Shown: piece after piece, positions 7,617-16,241 of the stretch | Numbering within the stretch: position 1 is the first letter of the stretch | Layout: each line of letters begins with the position of its first letter | NCBI GenBank assembly: GCA_029559035.1 | Contig: JAKQCT010000055.1 | Coordinates: 23,450-87,449, forward strand | Direction of reading: 5' to 3' | Length of the DNA stretch: 64,000 nucleotides | From: Acidobacteriota bacterium | Lineage (GTDB): Bacteria; Acidobacteriota; UBA4820 | Program-made: the position numbers and the translations under genes | Notes under the pieces: generated by a model | What the model was told of the DNA's origin: nothing | The model's database searches: none | The model's input: only the letters and a program-made list of their open reading frames with translations

Positions 7617-8613
7617 AGACCATCAGGACAGCCTCGGCCCTCTTTTCCGGCCCAGGAGGCTTAGGGAAAACAGGATATTGAGAGAGATGGTCCGTGAGAC
7701 GGCCTTGGGGGCGGCGGATCTTGTTTATCCCCTGTTCGCCGTCGAGGGGAGGGGCTGGAAAAAAGAAGAGATCCCGTCCATGCCGGGCATCTGCCGCCAC
7801 TCCGTCGACTCGCTGCTCACCGAGATAGACGGCGCGCTTGAAGACGGCGTCAAGGCCTTCATATTCTTCGGGATCCCGTCCAGGAAGGACGAACGGGCCT
7901 CCCAGGCTTACGCCGGCAGGGGGGTGGTCCAGCAGGCGGTGAGGGCCGCGAAGAAACGCTTCGGGGAGGACGCGCTCCTGATCACGGACGTTTGCCTCTG
8001 CGAATACACGAGCCACGGGCACTGCGGCGTTACCGGCGGGAAAGGGGAGATATCTAACGACGCCTCGCTTCCTCTCCTGGCGGAAACAGCCATAAGCCAC
8101 GCGGAAGCGGGAGCGGACATGGTCGCGCCTTCCGACATGATGGACGGAAGGGTGGGAGCTATCAGGGACGCCCTCGACCATTGCGGATACACGAGCGTTC
8201 CGATAATGGCGTACTCAGCAAAGTACTGTTCGAAGTTTTACGGCCCTTTCAGGGAGGCCGCCGGTTCGGCTCCCCAGTTCGGGGACAGGAGGTCTTACCA
8301 GATGGACCCGTGCAACGCCGTCGAAGCGCTCAAGGAGATAGCCCTCGACATAGACGAAGGCGCCGACATAGTCATGGTGAAACCCGCTCTGGTTTACCTG
8401 GACATCGTGAAGAAGGCTTATGAAACTTTCGACGTTCCGATAGCCGCTTACAACGTATCGGGCGAATATTCGATGATAAAAGCGGCCGCGAAGATGGGAT
8501 GGCTGGATGAAGAGGGAACGATGATGGAAACCCTGACCTCCATAAAGAGGGCCGGGGCGTCGATCATCCTGACCTACTTCGCGAGGCAGGCCGCGCGGCT
8601 CCTGAAGCCTTGA
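7609..8613 (+). CDS. hemB: Porphobilinogen synthase
   Basis: 334 residues. Condenses two 5-aminolevulinate molecules to porphobilinogen in tetrapyrrole synthesis. Both Schiff-base lysine regions are present: MAYSAKYCSKFYGPFREAA and MVKPALVYLD. The Cys-rich active-site segment DVCLCEYTSHGHCG supports a zinc-dependent enzyme. SDMMDGRVGAIR and YNVSGEYSMIKAA are also typical. The start overlaps the zinc-ribbon gene by eight bases. The stop codon is part of the -35 box of the tmRNA promoter. Confidence 0.96.
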   Translation: MNKDHQDSLGPLFRPRRLRENRILREMVRETALGAADLVYPLFAVEGRGWKKEEIPSMPGICRHSVDSLLTEIDGALEDGVKAFIFFGIPSRKDERASQAYAGRGVVQQAVRAAKKRFGEDALLITDVCLCEYTSHGHCGVTGGKGEISNDASLPLLAETAISHAEAGADMVAPSDMMDGRVGAIRDALDHCGYTSVPIMAYSAKYCSKFYGPFREAAGSAPQFGDRRSYQMDPCNAVEALKEIALDIDEGADIVMVKPALVYLDIVKKAYETFDVPIAAYNVSGEYSMIKAAAKMGWLDEEGTMMETLTSIKRAGASIILTYFARQAARLLKP

Positions 8614-8638
8614 CATCCGCGTGAAAAGAACCTAACTT
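8610..8638 (+). promoter_or_regulatory. tmRNA promoter
   Basis: TTGACA (8610-8615) shares bases with the hemB stop codon; after 17 bases comes TAACTT (8633-8638). The mature tmRNA 5' end is 12 bases further on, leaving a short leader for RNase P to remove. Confidence 0.55.
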
Positions 8639-8649
8639 ATTCATACCGT

Positions 8650-8992
8650 GGGGGCGTTTCGGTCTCGACGGGGTCGTACGGGAGGTGACGGCGCACCGAG
8701 TTCCGTGAACTCGTTAAACTCGCGGAAAACTTTAACTGCCAACGATAACTTGGCCCTGGCGGCTTAACCGCCACATCCCATCTGGCTTCTCCCGCGGGCC
8801 GCTTGGGATGTCGCTAGCGGGATGCTTTCGATTGCGCGCTCCCTGCAATTGAACTAAGACTTAGGGAGATAGCGGACCGCTGACTTGCCGGTACCAGTGG
8901 CGGCGAGCGAAAACTCAGGAACCGGATACGTGCGTAGATGTTGCCTTGGCCGGCCTCTCCGGACGCGGGTTCGACTCCCGCCGCCTCCACCA
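8650..8992 (+). ncRNA. ssrA: Transfer-messenger RNA
   Basis: One-piece tmRNA of about 343 nt. The 5' GGGGGCG pairs with CGCCTCC before A-CCA at the 3' end, closing the tRNA-like acceptor; GGTTCGACTCC is the T-arm. The tag ORF is 8738-8767: resume codon GCC and peptide ANDNLALAA followed by TAA, with the usual hydrophobic LAA degradation end. tmRNA rescues ribosomes stalled on broken mRNAs and tags the product. The 3' end is also a common integration target, and a near-copy of its last 22 bases occurs at 9293-9314. Confidence 0.96.
8971..8992 (+). repeat. tmRNA 3'-end repeat, original copy
   Basis: The last 22 bases of tmRNA (T-arm loop to CCA) match 9293-9314 at 21 of 22 positions. It is the usual attachment-site position for tmRNA-targeting elements. 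Confidence 0.6.
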
Positions 8993-9000
8993 AGAAATCC

Positions 9001-9115
9001 CAAGAGGGGTGCGCTCCGCTCCCCTCTTAGGCGCTGCGTTCGCAGGCTCACTCCGCTGAACACCCCCCTGGAAATGAATACACCTACGCGTGGAGTGAAT
9101 CCAACGCTCGGTGCA
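9001..9115 (+). repeat. Dispersed intergenic repeat, copy 1
   Basis: About 115 bp resembling 32603-32716. Shared stretches include CCTCTTAGGCGCT and CGCTGAAC, in the same order and spacing, with roughly two-thirds identity by eye. Both copies begin with a GAGGGG/GAGGAG..CTCCTCTT stem. Neither encodes protein. Confidence 0.55.
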
Positions 9116-9292
9116 AGGCTTATTAGGGAGGGAAGCGAAACCGCGTCCGGAAGGGGGCGCGGGGGAATAGGCTTCCCCCGCAGTCAGTGCATCTTCGAAG
9201 GCGCGAGGGGGAGCAGAGAGCGGAGCGATCGTTGAGGGGGAACTGCGGAAAGTTCCCTCTCAAGGAGCGAGGGAAGGAGCGACGGATGCCGG

Positions 9293-9314
9293 TCGACTCC
9301 CGCCGCCGCCACCA
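9293..9314 (+). repeat. tmRNA 3'-end repeat, second copy (att-like)
   Basis: Direct repeat of the tmRNA 3' end with one mismatch (G for T at position 16). Only 322 bp separate the copies, and no integrase is between them. A decayed attachment site or deletion scar is the simplest reading. Confidence 0.55.
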
Positions 9315-9746
9315 CGAGATGTCGGAAAGTGAGAAGGGTGAAGTCAGGGGATGCGGTATCGCTCCGAATAAAAATGGGAAAGAACAGCCAAAATAAAACA
9401 ACGAGTGCTCAAGAAGCAGGTAAAAGCCGCGAACGACACGAATTGAATCAAGAAAAAACTCAGCGGTTTACTTGAGATATTTGAAGTTCAATGGAAAAGG
9501 ACACGTAGAACATTGTGTTAAACCCAGGAAGGGAGAATACATCCTAAACCTGTCGTGAGATAAGTTATCGGATCAGTAAAAATAAAGTGGGCATTTACTA
9601 TATAAAAAAAGAAGAATATCAAAATATCTCAATTGATGTTTTATGGAAGGAGCGTTTTTCACCATATATTATTGCAACTTTGCATGGAGGGTGAATTTAA
9701 AGTTGGATCGGGAGAATAATTATCTGATCCTCAATATTCCAGACCG

Positions 9747-10751
9747 TTAATCTGAAAAAAGCCCGGATCTCGGTTTAGTTTTTTTTGCGTCGTCCCCAGG
9801 CATCGAAGGCTCTTTCGATGATCCGTCGCCCATGTAGAGAGAGATTTTCATCGGAGGGGGCGTAGTGATGAAACCCGCACCGTTTTCGGCTTTTCTGATC
9901 TCGGTCAGGCAGTGTCTGACCTTGGCGTCCAGGTTGTCGATGTGATGAAAAAAGACAGCTTCGGCGGTGGAGGGATCGACCGGAGAACCGAAACCATCGG
10001 CACGCTGTCCCTGGTGGCTCAGTATCAGATGGATTATGGCTCTTTTCTTTTCCTGGGGGAAACTCTCCATGCCGTCTATGAGGTCCTCGGTCATCTTCGC
10101 GCCCATGTAGATATGGCCGAAGAGCTTGCCGTCAGTTGTATATTCGAACCCCGGGTCCGTGGATATCTCTTTCGCCTTGCCAGAATCGTGGAGGAAAGCA
10201 CCCGCTGTAAGAAGGTCCTTGTCGAGTTCAGGGTAAAGAGATGAAAGGGCTTCAATGGCTCTCGCGAGTCCGATGGAGTGTTCGAGAAGCCCCGACAGCC
10301 AGGCATGATGGATCGATTTCGCAGCGGGAGCTATAGAGAAATCGGAGAAAAAAATGGAATTCTTGAAGGTTTTCAGCAGGTTTTTGTAATCATCATCCCG
10401 CATCGCTTCAATGATCGTGTCGAATTCCTCTGCCAGCTCTTCCTTTTGACTGTCGCCCTTGGGAAGAAGCGCTGATTTGTCGAATTCCCCATCAAAAGGC
10501 TTCACTTCGTGAATTATCAGCTGTCTGACACCGTTGTATTCGTCAGCCGTCGCCTTGACGGAGTAGGGGTTCTGAGGGACCAGAAGGCGCGCCTGATCAT
10601 CCAGATGCCTGTTCTGCCAGATCTTGGCGGGGATGGGTTCCTTGTCAAGGATGAACCTTCCAGCCCAATAGGGTCCGTTCTTTCCCTGGACGATCTTGCC
10701 TTCAACAAGCCACATGACTTGTTCGATCCTGTCGCCTTTTTTCATTTCCAT
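9747..10751 (-). CDS. OB-fold/HD-domain 3'-5' exoribonuclease (YhaM-like)
   Basis: 334 residues in the YhaM layout: an N-terminal OB-fold-like domain (about 1-110) that would bind nucleic acid, then an HD phosphohydrolase domain with HHAWLSGLLEHS, AGAFLHDSGK (the HD pair) and HLILSHQG. YhaM proteins degrade RNA or DNA 3' to 5' with metal ions. The C-terminal 25 residues are polar and probably disordered. GAGGTGG precedes the ATG, 10 bases after the kelch gene stop, so the two are likely co-transcribed. Confidence 0.85.
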   Translation of the reverse strand: MEMKKGDRIEQVMWLVEGKIVQGKNGPYWAGRFILDKEPIPAKIWQNRHLDDQARLLVPQNPYSVKATADEYNGVRQLIIHEVKPFDGEFDKSALLPKGDSQKEELAEEFDTIIEAMRDDDYKNLLKTFKNSIFFSDFSIAPAAKSIHHAWLSGLLEHSIGLARAIEALSSLYPELDKDLLTAGAFLHDSGKAKEISTDPGFEYTTDGKLFGHIYMGAKMTEDLIDGMESFPQEKKRAIIHLILSHQGQRADGFGSPVDPSTAEAVFFHHIDNLDAKVRHCLTEIRKAENGAGFITTPPPMKISLYMGDGSSKEPSMPGDDAKKTKPRSGLFSD

Positions 10752-10761
10752 TTTCCACCTC

Positions 10762-13296
10762 TCATGGTTCTTCTCCGCATTTTCCCGTGGAAGACAGTAC
10801 CCTGGTGAACCCGGTGCCTTGGCCGGCGCTGCCTTCGCATTTATCGAGGATCGCCGTCACGAGGTACCACAAAAGCTTGCCGCTCGCCGCCAGGGGATCG
10901 TCGCCTCCGCAGTCAGCGCATGCCGTCAGCGGACCTTCGTACCTTGAGCATCCGTCCGGCGATGAGGTCTTGAGATTCGGGAGGTCAGCCAGGTTCCCCC
11001 TATAGAGCCTGTAGCTTGTCGACTCGGCCACGGCGTCCCAGGTGTAATCCGTCATGTCCAGGAACGCGACCTCATCCGGCAACGCTTCCTGGTGGTCGAC
11101 CGCCGATACTCCCGCTGTCAAAGAAGAAAGCCCGCATCCGTTGACGGCCCGGACCTGGTACAGGTAGGGAACCTCGTTCTCGCCTGTCGCGTCTGTATAG
11201 GATAGAGTAGTTTCGGCAAGGCCTGAAACGATAACCATTCCTTCCCTCAAAACCTCGAAAGACCTCGTTCCAGCGCCGGAATCTCCCCACAATCGAGGGG
11301 TTGCCCATGAAACTGTCACCCCCGTATCGGAACAGCCTTGGTCCGCCGCGCTGTTGTTGACGGGGAAGAGGGGCGCGGCAGGCCCTCCAAAGAATATCCC
11401 TCCGGTGTTCTGGCTTGAATAACCACCCCAGACCAGCATCATCTCTCCGGTCCATACAGCAGTGTGCTGGCTCCTTGCGGCAGGCACTCCGCTGCCTGTG
11501 GAAGTGGCGAGCCAGTTCCCGGCGGAGGGATCGTAGAAGGCTCCGGAATTTAGAGTACCCATTGCTCCTCTTCCGCCCCAGACTATCATTCTTTCTCCGT
11601 CCCAGGACGATGTATGTTCCGATCTCGCCTCGGGGAAATAGTCATCGCAGGGAGTCGGCATCCAGCTGTCGGAAGAAGGAGTATATCTGCTTCCGGAAAA
11701 GAGGCGGAAATTTCCCGTGGCCTCGATGCCGCCCCATATTATCATCATCTCTCCGCTCCAGACGGCAGAGTGGTAAGCCCTCTGCTCGGGGGCGTTGTTG
11801 TTGGTCGTGGACGTCCAGGTGTCCGACGAGGGCGAGTACCTTCCGCCCGTGGAGGTGAAGAAAGGGGTGGTCTCGGAGGTCCTTCCGCCCCAGACGATCA
11901 TCTCCGCGCCTGTCCATACGGTTGTGTGCTGGGATCTCGCCAAGGGAACGTTTTCTCCCTCTGAAGTTGCGGTCCAGCTGTTCGTGGAGGGAATGTATCT
12001 TCCGCCAGAATTATATTTGGTCGAGCCGTAGCTCCCTCCCCAGATGATCATTTCCGTCCCGGTCCATGCTGCAGTGTGCATCGTCCTTGACGACGGACAG
12101 CCCGCTCCCTGCGATGTCGCCGACCACGTGTTCGATGAAGGGTTGTACCTTCCCCCCGTATTCGAGCCCGATCCCCAGACTATCATCTCCGCCCCGGTCC
12201 ACACCGCGGAGTGGTAGTACCTGGCGGAGGGCACGTTGGCTCCCGTGGATGTGGGCAGCCAGCTGTCGGTGGCGGGGAAGTAACGCCCACCCGTTCTGAG
12301 AGACGTGGTGTTGACACCTCCCCATATGATCATTTCCGCCCCGGTCCAGACGGCGGTATGAAGCTGCCTTCCCGCAGGGGCGCCGGTTTCGCCGGAGATC
12401 TCCGACCAGTAGCCCTCGGACGGCACACAGTCGAGAAGCTCAGCCGTCGGGCGGGGCATTCGATACGAGTATTCGCTTGCCTGGAAAAGCTGTTCCAGGA
12501 ACGCTTCTTCAGGCATTTCGCCGAGCCATTCTTCAAGCGGACGCTTGTACAAAGAGACAGCCTCTATCTCGATGGAAGCGGAACTTTCTCCGAGTGTCCT
12601 GAGCACGACGAACCGATCTTCCATATCGATCGGCTCCGATACACATCCCTCCCGGGGAAGACCCGACGCCATCTGCGCGAATATGCTTTCATCGATGTTC
12701 ACCGGCGGAGGATATTCATCAGGCAGATTCTGAGAAGAGCTATCATTCACGAAGATTATCCTTTCGCAAGACAGTTCTCCGGAATAGGTCATGATCCGGG
12801 GATACCCGGCTCCGGCAAGGGTGGCTTCGTGAAGGACCTTGTCGCCGTAATAAAGGCCTGATATGAGCTTATCAGCAAGGATCGGCCTGACGAGGCATTC
12901 CGCGATAACGAAGGGATCGTCACCCAGGGCCGAGAAAAGCTCCCTGAGCGTGGCCGGGTCTTTTGAGGACGCGACCATCCTGTCCAATTCCTCCTGAAGC
13001 TCCGCGCCGGTTATCGTCCTGTTCCAGAAAAGCTTCAACGCGGCCGATCTTTTAATATAAGCCGCGACCTTTCCCCTTATGACGCTATCGGGAAAAGACT
13101 GCTCGAATGGAGGCTTGGGTTCCCGGTTCTCTGCCGGCCAGAGCCTGTGCCTGTCATAAACCCTCTCTATCGCCGCCTGAGCTTGAACCCGCTGTTCGAA
13201 CGAAATGGACCGGGAGGCGCAGGCGCCCGCCTGTGCGGAAAAAGTCCATAAGCATACGATAAGGGATAATAAAATATAGAGGTACGGGCGCCTCAT
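10762..13296 (-). CDS. Secreted seven-kelch-repeat protein
   Basis: 844 residues with a Sec signal peptide (LLSLIVCLWTFSAQAGACA). Residues about 20-300 are of unknown fold. From about 305 to 640 there are seven repeats with the signature HTAVWTGxEMIIWGG, enough for one seven-bladed beta-propeller. A fibronectin-III-like domain follows (about 655-740: VTVSWATPRLW, YLYQVRAVNGCGL), then a second, Cys-rich one. Such proteins are exported surface binding proteins; the ligand is unknown. It is the first gene of a two-gene run with the HD exonuclease, an odd pairing for a cytoplasmic nuclease. Confidence 0.8.
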   Translation of the reverse strand: MRRPYLYILLSLIVCLWTFSAQAGACASRSISFEQRVQAQAAIERVYDRHRLWPAENREPKPPFEQSFPDSVIRGKVAAYIKRSAALKLFWNRTITGAELQEELDRMVASSKDPATLRELFSALGDDPFVIAECLVRPILADKLISGLYYGDKVLHEATLAGAGYPRIMTYSGELSCERIIFVNDSSSQNLPDEYPPPVNIDESIFAQMASGLPREGCVSEPIDMEDRFVVLRTLGESSASIEIEAVSLYKRPLEEWLGEMPEEAFLEQLFQASEYSYRMPRPTAELLDCVPSEGYWSEISGETGAPAGRQLHTAVWTGAEMIIWGGVNTTSLRTGGRYFPATDSWLPTSTGANVPSARYYHSAVWTGAEMIVWGSGSNTGGRYNPSSNTWSATSQGAGCPSSRTMHTAAWTGTEMIIWGGSYGSTKYNSGGRYIPSTNSWTATSEGENVPLARSQHTTVWTGAEMIVWGGRTSETTPFFTSTGGRYSPSSDTWTSTTNNNAPEQRAYHSAVWSGEMMIIWGGIEATGNFRLFSGSRYTPSSDSWMPTPCDDYFPEARSEHTSSWDGERMIVWGGRGAMGTLNSGAFYDPSAGNWLATSTGSGVPAARSQHTAVWTGEMMLVWGGYSSQNTGGIFFGGPAAPLFPVNNSAADQGCSDTGVTVSWATPRLWGDSGAGTRSFEVLREGMVIVSGLAETTLSYTDATGENEVPYLYQVRAVNGCGLSSLTAGVSAVDHQEALPDEVAFLDMTDYTWDAVAESTSYRLYRGNLADLPNLKTSSPDGCSRYEGPLTACADCGGDDPLAASGKLLWYLVTAILDKCEGSAGQGTGFTRVLSSTGKCGEEP

Positions 13297-13358
13297 GGTC
13301 TCCTGTCTTTGGCATAAGCCTGTAAATATAAATTATAGAACAGATCGAGCTCTTTGTG

Positions 13359-13387
13359 AAAAAAAGGGGCGGAACATCTCCCGCCCC
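13359..13387 (-). terminator. Terminator of ppdK
   Basis: On the minus strand a perfect 7-bp stem (GGGGCGG / CCGCCCC, eight-base loop) is followed by seven T residues, 24 bases after the ppdK stop. Confidence 0.85.
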
Positions 13388-13411
13388 TTCACAAGCAATG
13401 CGCTTTCTATA

Positions 13412-16147
13412 TTACTTTTTTCCTTCCTTCAGCGCGGCCTGGGCTGCCGCCAGCCTTGCCACAGGAACGCGGAAGGGGGAGCACGAAACATAGTTGAGGC
13501 CGATGGAATAGCAGAACTCGACCGAGCTCGGTTCGCCGCCGTGCTCGCCGCAGATGCCTATCTGCAGCTTGTCCCTGGATGACCTTCCTTTCTGGACGGC
13601 CAGCCTCATCAGTTCGCCCACGCCGTCACGGTCAACCTTCTGGAACGGGTCGGCGGGGAATATCTCTTTGTCAAGATAGGCCGGCAGGAATCCCCTGACG
13701 TCGTCCCTCGAAATTCCGAATGTGGTCTGGGTCAGGTCGTTCGTGCCGAAGGAGAAGAACTCCGCGTGCTTCGCGATCTTGTCAGCGGCGACGCAGGCCC
13801 GGGGCAGTTCGATCATCGTCCCGACGAGATAATCGACCTTCCTGCCTTCTTTCGCGAAGACTTCGTCCGCTATCCTTCTCGTCATTTCCGCGAAGAACTT
13901 CATCTCCGCTTCGGTGGCCACGATCGGTATCATGACCTCCGGCTTTACCTTCAGGTTCTCCTTGGCAACCGTCACGGCGGCTTCGATGATCGCCCGGATC
14001 TGCATTTCGTAGATGGCTGGGAAGGTGAGTCCGAGGCGGCAGCCCCTGTGGCCGAGCATCGGGTTGTTCTCGTGGAGCTGTTCGATCCTGTGCAGGATCT
14101 CCTTGCTGTCTGTCTTCAGCTCCTTCGCTATCGCGGCGACTTTCTCCTCGAACACTTCGGGTTTCAGCGCTTCGCGGGAGGGGAGGAACTCGTGGAGCGG
14201 CGGGTCTAAAAGCCTTATGGTTACAGGCCTTCCCTCCATCGCCTTGAATATACCCACGAAATCTTCCTTCTGCATCGGGAACAGGAAAGAGAGAGCCTCG
14301 TTCCTCTCGGCGGCGTCCTCCGAAAGGATCATCCTCCTGACGTAGTGGATCCTTTCGCCTTCGAAGAACATGTGCTCGGTCCTGCAGAGGCCGATGCCCT
14401 GGGCTCCCAGCCGGACCGCGATGGCGGCCTGCTTCGGAGTGTCCGCGTTGGTCCACACTTCCATCTTCCTGTACTTGTCGGCCCACGCCATCAGCTTCGC
14501 GAACCTCTTGTAATTGGGGGCGTCGCCCTCCTTCATCTCCCCGTTCAGGACCTGCAGGGATTCGCTCGGCCTGGTCGGCAGCTCTCCCTCGATAACCTCG
14601 CCGGTGAAGCCGTCTATGGAGAGGTAGGAGCCTTCCTTGAAGGCCTTTCCGGCCACTTTGAGCTCTCCCTTGTCGTAGTTTATGTCGAGGGAGCTGCAGC
14701 CGACTATGCACACCTTTCCCATCTGCCTGGCGACGAGCGCCGCGTGCGACGTCATTCCGCCCTGGGCGGTGAGGATGCCCTGCGCCGCGTTCATGCCCTT
14801 GATGTCCTCGGGGCTGGTGAACTTCCTGACAAGCAGGACCCGTTCGCCCTTAGACGCCCAGGATTCGGCGTCGACTGCGTTGAAGACGATCTTGCCGGAA
14901 GCTCCGCCCGGTCCGGCGGGGAGGCCCTTCGCAAGGACCTTGCCGTTCTTCACGGCTTCTTCCTTCGCCTTCGAGTCGAAGATGGGGGACAGGAAGGCGG
15001 CGATGCCGTCGGCTTCAGGCCTCGAAACCGCTTCCTTCTCGTCGATCAGTCCTTCTGATTCCATGTCCACCGCCATCTTGGCCGCGGCGAAGGGGTGCCT
15101 TTTTCCGGTTCTTGTCTGGAGCATCCAGAGCTTCCCGTCCTCGATGGTGAACTCGAAGTCCTGCATGTCCTTGAAATGGTTCTCTATCTTGTTCCTGATG
15201 GCGAAGAGCTCGTCGAAGGCCTTCGGCATCACATCTTTGAGCTTCTCTATGGGCTGCGGGGTCCTTATGCCGGCGACCACGTCTTCGCCCTGCGCGTTCA
15301 TGAGGAACTCTCCGTACAGCCTGTTCTCGCCTAGCGCGGGGTCCCTTGTGAAACCGACGCCCGTGCCCGAGGTCTCTCCCTTGTTGCCGAACACCATCGT
15401 CTGCACGTTGACCGCGGTTCCCCATTCGGCAGGGATGTTGTAGAGCTGCCTGTAGGCGATGGCCCTCTCGTTCATCCACGAGCCGAAGACCGCGCCGATG
15501 GCTCCCCAGAGCTGTTCATAGGGGTCTTCCGGGAAGTCGACTCCCAGTTTCTTCTTGATCTCGGCCTTGTAAAGCCGCACGAGCTCCCTGAGGTCGTCGG
15601 CGCTCAGTTCCGTGTCGAACTTGACGCCCTTGTCGTGTTTCATCTTCTCGATGATCACTTCGAAGGGGTCCTCTTCCTTCTTGTTCTGGGGCTTGAGGCC
15701 CAGGACCACGTCGCCGTACATCGCCACGAACCGCCTGTAGGAGTCGTAGGCGAAGCGGGGATTTCCCGTCAGCTTCGCCATGCCTTCGACGCATTTGTCG
15801 TTGAGTCCGAGGTTGAGGATCGTGTCCATCATGCCGGGCATCGATGCGCGGGCGCCCGACCTCACCGAGAAAAGAAGGGGATTGGAGGGATCGCCGAACT
15901 TCCTTCCCATTATCTTTTCCACGCCTTCCAGGGCTTCCCTGACCTGCGGATCGAGGTCGCCGGGATAAGAGTTCTTGTTCTGGTAATAGTAGGTGCACAC
16001 GTCGGTGGTGATGGTGAATCCGGGAGGCACGGGAATCTTGAGGTTGGTCATCTCCGCCAGCCCCGCGCCCTTGCCGCCGAGCAGTTCCTTCATCTTGCCT
16101 GTTCCTTCAGCTTTTCCTTCTCCGAAAAAATAAACCCATTTGCTCAT
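13412..16147 (-). CDS. ppdK: Pyruvate, phosphate dikinase
   Basis: 911 residues, usual size. Interconverts pyruvate + ATP + Pi with PEP + AMP + PPi. The N-terminal ATP-grasp domain starts KWVYFFGEGKAEG and contains GGKGAGLAEM. The swivelling phosphohistidine domain has QGGMTSHAALVARQMGKVC, with the catalytic His. The C-terminal TIM barrel has GLCRTEHMFFEGER, GHRGCRLGLTFP and SFGTNDLTQTTFGISRDD. In a fermentative anaerobe it would save ATP in glycolysis or make PEP for gluconeogenesis. It has its own promoter and terminator. Confidence 0.97.
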   Translation of the reverse strand: MSKWVYFFGEGKAEGTGKMKELLGGKGAGLAEMTNLKIPVPPGFTITTDVCTYYYQNKNSYPGDLDPQVREALEGVEKIMGRKFGDPSNPLLFSVRSGARASMPGMMDTILNLGLNDKCVEGMAKLTGNPRFAYDSYRRFVAMYGDVVLGLKPQNKKEEDPFEVIIEKMKHDKGVKFDTELSADDLRELVRLYKAEIKKKLGVDFPEDPYEQLWGAIGAVFGSWMNERAIAYRQLYNIPAEWGTAVNVQTMVFGNKGETSGTGVGFTRDPALGENRLYGEFLMNAQGEDVVAGIRTPQPIEKLKDVMPKAFDELFAIRNKIENHFKDMQDFEFTIEDGKLWMLQTRTGKRHPFAAAKMAVDMESEGLIDEKEAVSRPEADGIAAFLSPIFDSKAKEEAVKNGKVLAKGLPAGPGGASGKIVFNAVDAESWASKGERVLLVRKFTSPEDIKGMNAAQGILTAQGGMTSHAALVARQMGKVCIVGCSSLDINYDKGELKVAGKAFKEGSYLSIDGFTGEVIEGELPTRPSESLQVLNGEMKEGDAPNYKRFAKLMAWADKYRKMEVWTNADTPKQAAIAVRLGAQGIGLCRTEHMFFEGERIHYVRRMILSEDAAERNEALSFLFPMQKEDFVGIFKAMEGRPVTIRLLDPPLHEFLPSREALKPEVFEEKVAAIAKELKTDSKEILHRIEQLHENNPMLGHRGCRLGLTFPAIYEMQIRAIIEAAVTVAKENLKVKPEVMIPIVATEAEMKFFAEMTRRIADEVFAKEGRKVDYLVGTMIELPRACVAADKIAKHAEFFSFGTNDLTQTTFGISRDDVRGFLPAYLDKEIFPADPFQKVDRDGVGELMRLAVQKGRSSRDKLQIGICGEHGGEPSSVEFCYSIGLNYVSCSPFRVPVARLAAAQAALKEGKK

Positions 16148-16177
16148 TTTTCATACTCCTTCCAAAAAAATAAAGGT

Positions 16178-16206
16178 ATTTTACATTAAAAACTTCTTTA
16201 TGGCAA
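16178..16206 (-). promoter_or_regulatory. ppdK promoter
   Basis: On the minus strand TTGCCA (16206-16201) and TAAAAT (16183-16178) are 17 bases apart. They lie about 30 bases before the ppdK start, with AAGGAG as ribosome site. Confidence 0.7.
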
Positions 16207-16241
16207 AAACCTTGATCCCGGCGGGCAGGAGCCGGTCCTGT

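Larger units (their letters stand above)
8993..9746. other. Gene-free stretch downstream of tmRNA
   Basis: No convincing gene in 754 bp. The first third is GC-rich with several short stem-forming repeats and ends with a tmRNA 3'-end copy. From about 9400 to 9720 it becomes AT-rich, unlike the flanking genes, with no ORF worth calling. This fits the scar of an element that once used the tmRNA end, but no integrase remains. Confidence 0.5.

Noticed and set aside
9293..9314. A second tmRNA or tRNA gene
   Set aside because: Only the T-arm/acceptor 3' half is present; no matching 5' half or anticodon arm upstream.
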